Counted from the first letter of the stretch, positions 1-6,558 are shown. The stretch: DNA of 11,048 bases from Bacteroidota bacterium (GCA_030628785.1 DAOVQI010000066.1:1-11048); one strand, 5' to 3'. Made by a program: numbers and translations. Notes: generated by a model from the sequence alone, not told the origin.

Positions 1-521
1 ATTACTTTTATACTTCAGCCAGGATCATAAATAATTCAATAAATAAACAACACAACTTTTTAACCCTGAATAAAGGAACCGTGGTTGGCATAAAACCGGA
101 AATGGCTGTTATCTCATCGGAGGGAATAGTAGGAGTTGTAAAGGGGGTATCTAATCGCTTTGCCACGGTAATTTCACTATTAAACACCGACCTGAAAATC
201 AGTGGTAAATTTAAAAAGAATAATTTTTATGGTTCCTTGTTTTGGGATGGGAGGGATTACAGGAAAGTACTTTTTCGGGAAATACCTTATCATGTGGATA
301 TTAGCTTGGGTGATACGGTAATTACAAGTGGATTTTCAACCATTTTTCCGGAAGGGATATTAATCGGGACTGTATGTGATTATGAAGTAAAAGGTGGAAA
401 TTTTTATGAAATTACCGTTGAACTTACCACTGATTTTAAGAACCTGGATTATGTGAGTGTAGTAAGTAATTTGCAACGACAGGAACAACTGGAGCTTGAA
501 CAATCATTTGATAATGATTAA
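1..521 (+). CDS. mreC: MreC, rod shape-determining protein, C-terminal part (5' end outside window)
   Basis: MreC is a bitopic inner-membrane protein whose periplasmic beta-barrel part links MreB filaments to the elongation enzymes (PBP2, RodA, MreD). The reading frame is open from base 3 with no start codon, so the gene begins upstream; 172 residues are visible, compared with roughly 270-290 in the family. What is present is the periplasmic domain: YTSARIINNSINKQHNFLTL leads into GTVVGIKPEMAVISSEG, a typical MreC turn before the first beta-barrel, and later GDTVITSGFSTIFPEGILIG, the conserved second glycine-rich hairpin. The N-terminal membrane anchor and coiled coil are missing because of the window edge. 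A GTG at 81 lies inside conserved sequence and is not the real start. The stop TAA (519-521) overlaps the mreD start, so the two are translationally linked. mreB is expected just upstream. Confidence 0.95.
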   Translation, partial: YFYTSARIINNSINKQHNFLTLNKGTVVGIKPEMAVISSEGIVGVVKGVSNRFATVISLLNTDLKISGKFKKNNFYGSLFWDGRDYRKVLFREIPYHVDISLGDTVITSGFSTIFPEGILIGTVCDYEVKGGNFYEITVELTTDFKNLDYVSVVSNLQRQEQLELEQSFDND

Positions 522-1020
522 TTTTCTTTATAGAAATATCGGACGCTTTATTGTATTGGTACTGATACAGGTACTGATCCTGGACAACATCCAATTCAGC
601 GGTTATGTAAATCCATTTATCTATGTGCTGTTTATTCTTCTATTGCCTTTTGAAACCCCGAATTGGTTGATCATCCTTTTAGGTTTTGTTTTAGGTTTGA
701 CCATTGATTTATTTTCCAATACAATTGGGATGCATGCTTTTGCTACGGTCTTCATGGCTTTTTTACGGCCCTACGTATTGAAAATTATAGAGCCCCATGA
801 CGGATATGAGCCCGGAACTTTTCCAAGACTATATTATTTTGGCTTTACCTGGTTTTTAAGGTATTCCATCATATTGGTGTTTTTGCATCACTTGTTTCTG
901 TTTTATATTGAGGTTTTCAGATTTACTGACTTTTTTAGTACCTTAATGCGAGTGATCTTGAGTGTTTTTTTTTCAATGGTGATCATCGTACTGAGTCAGT
1001 ATTTTATATTCAGGAAGTAA
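514..1020 (+). CDS. mreD: MreD, rod shape-determining membrane protein
   Basis: MreD is a small polytopic inner-membrane protein of the elongasome that works with MreC to control PBP2-RodA. The product from ATG 514 is 168 residues, normal for the family, and almost entirely hydrophobic, with about five to six membrane segments. The stretch LLGFVLGLTIDLFSNTIGMH is the typical MreD signature (GxxLDxxxxxxxGxH type), and FLRPYVLKII follows, as in other Bacteroidota MreD proteins. The frame is also open upstream to a TTG at 496, but ATG 514 is preferred because it gives the usual N-terminus MINFLYRNIGRF and a short 8-bp overlap with mreC. No convincing Shine-Dalgarno sequence is placed for it, which is usual in this phylum. 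It lies 7 bp before the PBP2 gene and should be co-transcribed with it. Sequence similarity in MreD is low in general, so context adds much of the certainty. Confidence 0.93.
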   Translation: MINFLYRNIGRFIVLVLIQVLILDNIQFSGYVNPFIYVLFILLLPFETPNWLIILLGFVLGLTIDLFSNTIGMHAFATVFMAFLRPYVLKIIEPHDGYEPGTFPRLYYFGFTWFLRYSIILVFLHHLFLFYIEVFRFTDFFSTLMRVILSVFFSMVIIVLSQYFIFRK

Positions 1021-1027
1021 AATTTTT

Positions 1028-2881
1028 ATGAAAGATTTTTACTCAAACCGGAAGTATGTTATTGCAGGATTATTTCTTTTTATCAGCCTGATTTATATTA
1101 TACGACTTTTTTCATTACAGGTAGTAAATAAAAGCTATCGGTTATCAGCGAGCAGTAATGTTTCGCGGTCTGTTACACAATATCCGGCGAGAGGCTTAAT
1201 TTATGATAGAAATGGAGAATTACTTGTTTCTAACGAAGCAGTCTATGATCTTATGGTGGTTCCCAACCAGCTCCAGAAGTTTGATACGGCCAATTTTTGT
1301 ACTATCCTTAATATTTCGATCGATGATGTTCGAAAGAAAATAAAACAGGCAAAGGATTATTCATTCTACACTGCATCTCCCTTTTTAAAACAAATATCAT
1401 CAAAAACTTACGCAGTCCTGCAGGAAAAAATGTATAAATTCCGGGGGTTTTTTGTACAGCCCAGGACTCTAAGAAAATACACCGGGGAAATTGCCTCCCA
1501 TGCTCTTGGGTATGTAAGTGAGGTTAATGAAAAAACGATCAAAGAAAATCAGTACTATCGAATGGGGGATTACATTGGAAAAAGTGGGATAGAGAAATCT
1601 TATGAAGATGTTTTAAGAGGAAGAAAGGGTGTCAGTATCTATATGGTAGATGTTCACGGGCGGAAAATGGGCTCATACAAGGAGGGGAAACACGATATTA
1701 CAGCTATTGTTGGTGTGAATATTGTAACGACCCTGAATACTGATCTTCAGGAGTATGGGGAATTGCTGATGAGAAATAAGATCGGTAGTATTGTTGCCAT
1801 TGAACCGTGTACCGGTGAAGTATTAGCACTTGTTTCTTCTCCCTGTTATGATCCGGCTCTTCTGATTGGAAGAATAAGATCGGAAAATTTCATTAAGCTG
1901 CAGCAGGATACTCTCAAACCCTTGTTCAACCGGGCTTTGATGGCTCAATATCCTCCAGGTTCCACCTTTAAACCGATTAACGGGTTAATTGGCCTGCAGG
2001 AAAAGGTTATCTATCCCTCAACAGAATACGATTGTGACCAGGGATTCTACGGAGGAGGAATTTTTGTAGGTTGTCATAACCATGATTCTCCTCTTAATTT
2101 GCCAAGAGCGATCCAAAACTCATGCAATACATATTTTTGTAATGTTTTCAGAAACATACTGGAAAACAGAAGATATGGCTCTGTTGCTGAAGCGTTTAAT
2201 TCATGGAGGGAATATGTAATGTCTTTCGGCTTTGGAAGCAAATTGGATTCGGATTTTACAAATGAATTAAAAGGTTTTGTTCCTGAGGCATCATATTACG
2301 ATAAATACTACGGAAAAAACGGATGGAGAGCAATGACATTAATTTCCCTTGCCATCGGACAAGGCGAATTGGCGACCACTCCTCTTCAAATGGCTAATAT
2401 GGTAACTGTTATTGCCAACAGAGGATTTTATTATATCCCGCATATTGTAAAAAGCATTGAAGGTCAAAAAGACATTTACTCTCTGTATAAAAAGAAACGT
2501 AAAACAAAAATCGATTCAAGCCATTTTGAAGTTATTATTAATGGGATGGATTGGGCAGTAAACGGTGAGCCAGGTACCGGAAGTACTGCACGAAGAGCCA
2601 GAATTGAAGGAATTACAGTTTGCGGAAAAACGGGTACTGCTCAAAATCCTCATGGAGAGGATCATTCGATATTTATTGCATTTGCACCAAAAAATGAACC
2701 TAAAATTGCTTTATCGGTTTATGTGGAAAATGGAGGATGGGGTAGCACTTATGCCGCGCCAATTGCAAGTCTGATGATCGAGAAATATCTTACCGACACC
2801 CTGACTAGAGGTTGGCTTGAAGAATTTATTTTGAATACAAACCTGATTGATCATGAGGAGAAAGGTAATACTCTGGAATAG
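1028..2881 (+). CDS. mrdA: Penicillin-binding protein 2, elongasome peptidoglycan transpeptidase
   Basis: This class B PBP is a D,D-transpeptidase that cross-links new glycan strands made by RodA during sidewall growth, and is a target of beta-lactams. It has 617 residues. A short cytoplasmic tail is followed by one membrane anchor (about residues 10-30, VIAGLFLFISLIYIIRLFSL). The non-catalytic pedestal follows (about 50-240), with ARGLIYDRNG (54-63) and IGKSGIEKSYEDVLRG (183-198), both hallmarks of PBP2. The transpeptidase domain carries all three active-site motifs: STFK with nucleophile S312 and K315, SCN (365-367), and KTGT (534-537). The enzyme therefore looks intact. C336, C349, H350 and H352 form a small Cys/His cluster before the SCN motif. 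Start ATG 1028 is 7 bp after mreD, and the 3' end overlaps rodA by 29 bp, fitting coordinated production of the PBP2-RodA pair. Confidence 0.97.
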   Translation: MKDFYSNRKYVIAGLFLFISLIYIIRLFSLQVVNKSYRLSASSNVSRSVTQYPARGLIYDRNGELLVSNEAVYDLMVVPNQLQKFDTANFCTILNISIDDVRKKIKQAKDYSFYTASPFLKQISSKTYAVLQEKMYKFRGFFVQPRTLRKYTGEIASHALGYVSEVNEKTIKENQYYRMGDYIGKSGIEKSYEDVLRGRKGVSIYMVDVHGRKMGSYKEGKHDITAIVGVNIVTTLNTDLQEYGELLMRNKIGSIVAIEPCTGEVLALVSSPCYDPALLIGRIRSENFIKLQQDTLKPLFNRALMAQYPPGSTFKPINGLIGLQEKVIYPSTEYDCDQGFYGGGIFVGCHNHDSPLNLPRAIQNSCNTYFCNVFRNILENRRYGSVAEAFNSWREYVMSFGFGSKLDSDFTNELKGFVPEASYYDKYYGKNGWRAMTLISLAIGQGELATTPLQMANMVTVIANRGFYYIPHIVKSIEGQKDIYSLYKKKRKTKIDSSHFEVIINGMDWAVNGEPGTGSTARRARIEGITVCGKTGTAQNPHGEDHSIFIAFAPKNEPKIALSVYVENGGWGSTYAAPIASLMIEKYLTDTLTRGWLEEFILNTNLIDHEEKGNTLE

Positions 2882-4277
2882 CATCGATTGGGTTACCATT
2901 CTGGTTTATCTGATCCTTGTTTTTTTAGGATGGATAAATATTTTTACTGCTGAATATGACGAAGAACACAAAAGTATTTTGGATATTTCCCAACGGTATG
3001 GCAAACAAATTATCTGGATTGGAACTACCTTCCTTTTAGCTTTTCTGGTTGTAGTAATCGATAGCCGGTTTTATCATTTTTTTGCATATGCAATTTACGG
3101 GCTACTTATTTTTTTCCTTTTAGCTGTATTGGTTTTTGGCCGGGAAATACACGGTGCCAGATCGTGGTTTGAATTCGGCCCAATACGAATTCAGCCTTCT
3201 GAATTCGTAAAATTTGCGACAGGGCTGGCGCTTGCTAAATATCTCAGCGCGAAACACCTTAATATTAACAACATAAAGTCGCTTGCTTCTGCAGCCATAA
3301 TTGTCATGGTACCTGTCCTGCTCATTTCGCTCCAGCCTGATATGGGATCTGCTCTTGTTTTTTTCTCTTTAGTATTGGTTTTATACAGGAATGGGTTATC
3401 CGGAAGCATTTTCTTTGCCGGAATTTTCGTTGCCATATTATCCATTCTGACCCTGTTTTTTGATAAACTGATAATTACTACAAGTATTATTATCGTGTCG
3501 TTTGCTGTTTTCTGGATTGTTGAACGAAAAATGAAATATGTTATTTATGCGATGGCAATATTTGCTGTTATTAGTGGATCACTTTATGGTTTAAAGGAGT
3601 TGTTCACGTTTGCTCTTTCCATCTATTTTATTTTAGTGATGTCGGTCGTACTTTCGGGTTTAGTGTATCTTTTTCTTTCCTACAGGCGCAAAATCAGAAA
3701 TGTTTCAATCATTTATTTTTTGCTGGTCGGAGCATTGGTTTTCACATTTTCAGAGAATTACGTTTTTAACAACGTACTTGAACCTCACCAGCAAAAGCGG
3801 ATAAATATTGTATTAGGTATTGAATTCGATCCAGCCGGTAGCGGTTATAATATAAATCAATCAAAAATAGCCATTGGATCGGGAGGATTTTCCGGGAAAG
3901 GATTTCTGAAAGGAACACAAACCAAGTTTAAATTTGTACCGGAGCAAAGTACTGATTTTATTTTTTGTACGGTAGGTGAAGAGTGGGGTTTTATAGGAAC
4001 TTTAACGGTAATTGCCTTATTCTCAATCTTACTGATTAGAATTATCAAATTGGCTGAACGGCAACGGTCGGCTTTTGAACGATTATATGGTTATGTGGTT
4101 TTCTCCATCATTTCTTTTCATGTAGTAGTAAATATCGGAATGACTATAGGATTATTTCCTGTTATCGGTATTCCTTTACCTTTCTTTAGTTATGGAGGAT
4201 CTTCCCTTTGGGCCTTTACCATTCTTCTTTTTATCTTTTTGAGAATGGATGCCGGCCGGATGGAGCATTTTATTTAG
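2853..4277 (+). CDS. rodA: RodA, SEDS-family peptidoglycan glycosyltransferase
   Basis: RodA polymerises lipid II into glycan strands in the inner membrane, in complex with PBP2. From ATG 2853 the product has 474 residues and many membrane helices. SEDS motifs are clear: GARSWFEFGPIRIQPSEFVK (101-120), LQPDMGSALV (160-169), GKGFLKGTQT (348-357), FVPEQSTDFIF (361-371) and, near the end, GLFPVIGIPLPFFSYGGSS (433-451). By motif comparison with E. coli RodA, D368 in STDF is the conserved catalytic aspartate. The protein is about 100 residues longer than E. coli RodA; the extra length is a hydrophobic stretch around residues 185-300, which I believe is common in Bacteroidota homologues. The frame extends upstream to a TTG at 2847, but ATG 2853 is a better start. 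It overlaps PBP2 by 29 bp. It differs from FtsW by its neighbours rather than by any single residue. Confidence 0.96.
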   Translation: MRRKVILWNSIDWVTILVYLILVFLGWINIFTAEYDEEHKSILDISQRYGKQIIWIGTTFLLAFLVVVIDSRFYHFFAYAIYGLLIFFLLAVLVFGREIHGARSWFEFGPIRIQPSEFVKFATGLALAKYLSAKHLNINNIKSLASAAIIVMVPVLLISLQPDMGSALVFFSLVLVLYRNGLSGSIFFAGIFVAILSILTLFFDKLIITTSIIIVSFAVFWIVERKMKYVIYAMAIFAVISGSLYGLKELFTFALSIYFILVMSVVLSGLVYLFLSYRRKIRNVSIIYFLLVGALVFTFSENYVFNNVLEPHQQKRINIVLGIEFDPAGSGYNINQSKIAIGSGGFSGKGFLKGTQTKFKFVPEQSTDFIFCTVGEEWGFIGTLTVIALFSILLIRIIKLAERQRSAFERLYGYVVFSIISFHVVVNIGMTIGLFPVIGIPLPFFSYGGSSLWAFTILLFIFLRMDAGRMEHFI

Positions 4278-4362
4278 TTTTTTGATTTTTCCTCCTTTAG
4301 TTTTTATTTGCTTGTGGCTGGCAACTCGTAGTTTGGAACTCTGATATGACAGTCATTAGCTC

Positions 4363-4432
4363 TCCGCCAGCACTGTGAAATACTGCCTCGCAGTAAAGGC
4401 TTCGCCTTTATTTCACAGGGCCAGCTGGCGGA
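4363..4432. repeat. 70-bp palindromic element, copy 1 (four-stem fold)
   Basis: The ends TCCGCCAGC and GCTGGCGGA pair over 9 bp. Inside them CTGTGAAAT (4373-4381) pairs with ATTTCACAG (4410-4418) over another 9 bp. Two small hairpins sit at the tip: ACTGC/GCAGT with a 3-base loop (4382-4394) and AAAGGC/GCCTTT with loop TTC (4395-4409). The second copy at 8964-9033 has the same length and differs at only 3 of 70 positions by eye. GTCATT precedes it at 4352 and follows it at 4437. It resembles a REP/MITE-like element and could also block transcription. No coding potential is seen. Confidence 0.88.
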
Positions 4433-4436
4433 TCGC

Positions 4437-4463
4437 GTCATTTGCTCAGGCTTAGTTACTCGC
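4437..4463. repeat. 27-bp repeat module beginning GTCATT, copy 1
   Basis: This module starts with GTCATTTGCTCAGG and ends in ACTCGC. It matches 9148-9174 at 26 of 27 positions by eye. Here it directly follows the 70-bp element and runs into the 51-bp module; in island 2 it comes after the palindrome array instead. Confidence 0.8.
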
Positions 4464-4502
4464 TTCCACAGGCCACAATCACAATCCTGCTCGTGAGGTT
4501 TT
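4452..4502. repeat. 51-bp repeat module, copy 1
   Basis: It matches 5103-5153 at 49 of 51 positions by eye, with the central word CCACAGGCCACAATCACAAT identical in both. It is followed by a small hairpin, CTCAC/GTGAG (4507-4523). A weak partial relative (TTACTCGTTCCCACAAT) is seen near 9312. It overlaps the end of the 27-bp module. Confidence 0.82.
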
Positions 4503-4556
4503 GTTACTCACTTCGTTCGTGAGATCACTTCGTTAAGTTCGCAAAACGTTCGCCTT

Positions 4557-4652
4557 CGCGTCATTCGCCTCGCTACGCTCGGCTGTCATTAGGCTTCGCC
4601 GTCATTTACTCGCTATCGCTCGTGTAATTTACTCGCTGGCGCTCGCGTAATT
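4557..4652. repeat. Degenerate array of short palindromes spaced by GTCATT/GTAATT, copy 1
   Basis: GTCATT (4560, 4585, 4601) and its variant GTAATT (4624, 4647) separate four inserts of about 10-20 bp. The inserts share the pattern CTCGCT-NN-CGCTCG (for example CTCGCTATCGCTCG and CTCGCTGGCGCTCG) or form a GGC-TTC-GCC mini hairpin. The units are too short and too variable for a CRISPR. A related array lies at 9035-9147. Confidence 0.75.
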
Positions 4653-4854
4653 AGGTTGTAATTAAGTTGTTATACTTTTGTCTTTTTCCTTTCCCCCCAA
4701 ATCATTAGGTGAGGGACTACCTACTGCCTACATTTCCTGACGCTGCTCCCTGGATTTACTGTTGGCTGTTTTCGCCGGACGAAACGTCTGTGACACTATT
4801 CAAAACCGGCAGTTCCGGCGTGTTTACTTACAGACTCTGGTTTCTACAATAATC

Positions 4855-4871
4855 GAACCCCGATGGGGTTC
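4855..4871. terminator. Terminator-like hairpin GAACCCC/GGGGTTC
   Basis: A perfect 7-bp stem with loop GAT is followed on the + strand by a pyrimidine run with many T residues (TTTCTCTTTTTCT). This could stop + strand transcription leaving the mre operon, although it lies about 580 bp after rodA. It may equally be just another palindrome of the island. The word CTACAAT just before it recurs beside the hairpin at 9431-9449. Confidence 0.4.
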
Positions 4872-4931
4872 TTTCTCTTTTTCTCCAAGTCTTATAGTCA
4901 CTCAGTCACCCAGTCTCCCCTTCTCCTTCAC

Positions 4932-4966
4932 AGACTCTGCCAGGTCCTACGGACGCTGGCAGGTCT
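4932..4966. repeat. Hairpin with TGCCAGG core, copy 1
   Basis: AGAC(T)CTGCCAG pairs with CTGGCAGGTCT with one bulged T, and the tip is closed by GTCC-TAC-GGAC, so nearly the whole 35-base stretch folds. The words CAGACTCTGCCAGGTC and CTGGCAGGTCT recur at 9369-9424 with a longer, unrelated interior. Confidence 0.7.
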
Positions 4967-4986
4967 AACCCAGTCTTCCATTCTTC

Positions 4987-5018
4987 CCCGCCCGAACGTA
5001 CCGTTCAGTACGGGCGGG
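4987..5018. repeat. GC-rich hairpin CCCGCCCG/CGGGCGGG
   Basis: An 8-bp GC stem (4987-4994 with 5011-5018) encloses a smaller AACG/CGTT stem. It is strongly GC-rich against an AT-rich genome. A weaker hairpin, GACGAA/TTCGTC, follows at 5058-5076. No second copy of either is seen in the window. Confidence 0.65.
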
Positions 5019-5102
5019 CACTACTCCATTATTCCATTCCTCAATCCTCAATAAAATGACGAACCGGAGCTTCGTCTTACTAACATCTTACATCTTTCGT
5101 CA

Positions 5103-5153
5103 TTAGTTACTCGCTCCCACAGGCCACAATCACAATCCCGCTCGTGAGGTTTT
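5103..5153. repeat. 51-bp repeat module, copy 2
   Basis: This is the second copy of the module at 4452-4502, with two mismatches by eye. It overlaps the end of a GTCATT hexamer at 5099-5104, the same word that precedes the other modules. It is followed by CACTCACTACGTTCGTT, a diverged form of the small hairpin after copy 1. Confidence 0.82.
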
Positions 5154-5269
5154 CACTCACTACGTTCGTTCAAACGTTCATCCTTCATATTTCCCCTTGC
5201 TCCATGCCCTCTGTGAGTACTGCATACTGCTACTGCGACTGCTACTTTCCCAGCACCCATTATCCAGTA

Positions 5270-5307
5270 CCCCAGTGAAATATGCTCCTTCGTCGCATTT
5301 CACGGGG
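5270..5307. repeat. Hairpin related to the core of the 70-bp element
   Basis: CCCC(A)GTGAAAT (5270-5281) pairs with ATTTCACGGGG (5297-5307), an 11-bp stem with one bulge. The GTGAAAT/ATTTCAC arms and the TTCG-containing tip resemble the inner stem of the 70-bp elements at 4363 and 8964, so this may be a diverged or trimmed relative. It lies 31 bp past the acpH stop and could serve as its terminator on the - strand. Confidence 0.55.
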
Positions 5308-5337
5308 CAGGCCCAGCACCCCTTCACCTTTCATCAA

Positions 5338-5955
5338 TTACTCACTGCTCTTCGCCCTCTGGCCTTTGCTGATTAAAATCCCATGTTCGCTTTCGACGAA
5401 ATGTATAAGTTGGGGGAAATAATCAAGAAAATCAGCTCTGAATGAAGAGTAGTTTTTTTTTAATACATCGATTGCAAATTGGGTCTCATCCGGAAGAGAA
5501 GTTCTCCTGCTCATTCTCGATAAAACATCTTTAATGCCTTCGATGGTTAAATAGGATTCCAACCAGTTGTATTGAATAAATAACGGCAGGAATCCCTGTA
5601 CTTTTTTTGGAAGGATTGAATAATGGGAAACAAGAGTATCATATAGATTATTAACGAATTTTTCTAATGGTTCATTCGTGAATTCTGACCATTCCAGGGC
5701 AAGAAAATGATCGTAGAAAATATCAACAATGATACCTGAAAATCTTTTGTATTTTAAATTCAAATAAGATTTGCTTCGCTGCACAATAGGGTGAGAATCG
5801 GTATAGGAATCAATATGGCGGTGAAGTAAAATACCCTTTTTTATCAGGTTTGGGTAATGCTCAAAATTTTTACCCTTAACATAATCACCGATAAAGTTCC
5901 CTACCTTTATTTCATTTGAATCTCCCGAGAGATAAATATGGGCTAGAAAATTCAT
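5338..5955 (-). CDS. acpH: Acyl carrier protein phosphodiesterase family protein (AcpH, DUF479)
   Basis: Characterised family members hydrolyse the phosphodiester bond of holo-ACP, releasing 4'-phosphopantetheine and apo-ACP in the cytoplasm. The 205-residue product is near the usual size (about 195) and has the family's conserved charged motifs in order: MNFLAHIYLS at the start, GNFIGDYVKG (19-28), LLHRHIDSYTDSHP (43-56) and DIFYDHFLAL (78-87). Residues H6, D24, H45, H47, D49, D53, H55, D82 and H83 are candidate metal ligands for the HD-like fold. RMSRR (about 147-151) is also typical. Start ATG 5955 gives the canonical N-terminus. The last roughly ten residues (SKGQRAKSSE) run into the repeat island and look like a non-conserved tail. 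It is divergent from the gene at 6559 and convergent with rodA. A CAAAATTA at 6047-6054 reads as TAATTTTG on the - strand, a possible -7 box, but no well-spaced -33 box is visible. Activity on ACP is inferred from family only. Confidence 0.9.
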   Translation of the reverse strand: MNFLAHIYLSGDSNEIKVGNFIGDYVKGKNFEHYPNLIKKGILLHRHIDSYTDSHPIVQRSKSYLNLKYKRFSGIIVDIFYDHFLALEWSEFTNEPLEKFVNNLYDTLVSHYSILPKKVQGFLPLFIQYNWLESYLTIEGIKDVLSRMSRRTSLPDETQFAIDVLKKNYSSFRADFLDYFPQLIHFVESEHGILISKGQRAKSSE

Positions 5956-6163
5956 TTGTTGAATATCAAAAAAACAATTTTGTAAATATAGTTTATGTTG
6001 TTATAATTTCTATTATTGTCATCATTCTTGGAACACAGATCATTTCCAAAATTAAAAATTTTTATTCCTTGTTCAGTATTCAATGTGATAGAAATTGTTA
6101 ACTATTTGATAATCTAATGATTATATTTTCTTTTTATTATGTAAATGATTAATTCATAGACAA

Positions 6164-6297
6164 TTAACTTACCAGCTAGCCGGATGTGTGTTTCTTCACA
6201 ATTAAGTTAAAATGTAAAAACAAAAAGCCTTGAATAAATTCCTGAAGTTAATAGGATTGTTACCAAAATTGTGAAGTATTACACGGCTGGCAGTTAA
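6164..6297. repeat. Imperfect long inverted repeat, MITE-like or leader structure
   Basis: The left arm (6164-6203) and right arm (6267-6297) match in inverted order through the blocks TTAACT, CCAGC, GTGT and a perfect 10-bp end, CTTCACAATT (6194-6203) against AATTGTGAAG (6267-6276). The left arm has about nine extra bases spread between the blocks. The 63-bp centre is AT-rich and has no gene. A further TTCACAA at 6308-6314 can pair with TTGTGAA at 6269-6275, giving an alternative fold. It could be a small inactive insertion or a structured leader of the + strand gene. Confidence 0.5.
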
Positions 6298-6485
6298 CAT
6301 TTAACGTTTCACAACATTCTGTTTTTTTTCATACCGGCACACTGATTAGTTATATATTATTTAACATATTTAAAAATTAGCGAATGCTACATAACTTATT
6401 AAATATAAATGAATTAAGGTGGTTTATCAGATCCTGATTCCAAAGAACTGGATATTTTGAGAGTATCTAAGTAGACTTAAAAATG

Positions 6486-6493
6486 TACATTTG
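6486..6493 (+). promoter_or_regulatory. Possible Bacteroidota -7 promoter box (TACATTTG)
   Basis: TACATTTG fits the TAnnTTTG consensus of the Bacteroidota primary sigma factor. It lies 65 bp before the ATG at 6559. The nearest upstream TTTG (6456-6459) is 26 bp away, longer than the usual spacing of about 19-21, so the match is incomplete and the call is weak. Confidence 0.3.
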
Positions 6494-6558
6494 CTGGAAT
6501 AAGAATAACTATTTGCTTTAGTTTTAGTGAATTATTCTAATTATTTATAGAGAACAAA

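Larger units (their letters stand above)
4278..5337. other. Gene-free repeat island 1 between convergent rodA and acpH
   Basis: About 1.06 kb without a credible gene. Open frames here have no family resemblance, run through repeats and end at random. The content is mosaic: a 70-bp multi-stem element (4363), a 27-bp and a 51-bp module (4437, 4452), a GTCATT-spaced palindrome array (4557), several isolated hairpins (4855, 4932, 4987, 5058, 5270) and a second 51-bp module (5103). Between them the + strand is rich in C and T and poor in G. The hexamer GTCATT occurs at 4352, 4437, 4560, 4585, 4601 and 5099, mostly just before a module. No tRNA, promoter or riboswitch is recognisable. The element starting at 4363 and the hairpin at 4855 could act as transcription stops after rodA. 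Confidence 0.8.
5956..6558. other. AT-rich divergent intergenic region between acpH and the cPGS-like gene
   Basis: About 600 bp, clearly richer in A and T than the two repeat islands and without their GC-rich palindromes. It should hold the promoters of both flanking genes. It contains an imperfect long inverted repeat (6164-6297) and a possible -7 promoter box at 6486. A + strand frame from a TTG at 5916 to 6101 encodes a hydrophobic stretch, but it overlaps the acpH start and has no ATG, so I do not call it a gene. Confidence 0.7.

Noticed and set aside
81..83. GTG at 81 as the start of mreC
   Set aside because: The frame is open to the window edge and the preceding residues match conserved MreC sequence, so the gene is cut by the window and does not start here.
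4557..4652. CRISPR array
   Set aside because: The constant word is only 6 bp, inserts are themselves palindromic and of uneven length, and no cas gene is nearby.
4762..5054. Two overlapping + strand frames in island 1
   Set aside because: They run through hairpins and pyrimidine-rich filler, overlap each other, and show no family resemblance.
5916..6101. Small hydrophobic + strand frame of 61 codons with a membrane-like stretch
   Set aside because: It has only a TTG start, begins inside the opposite-strand acpH gene, and lies in very AT-rich DNA where hydrophobic frames arise by chance.
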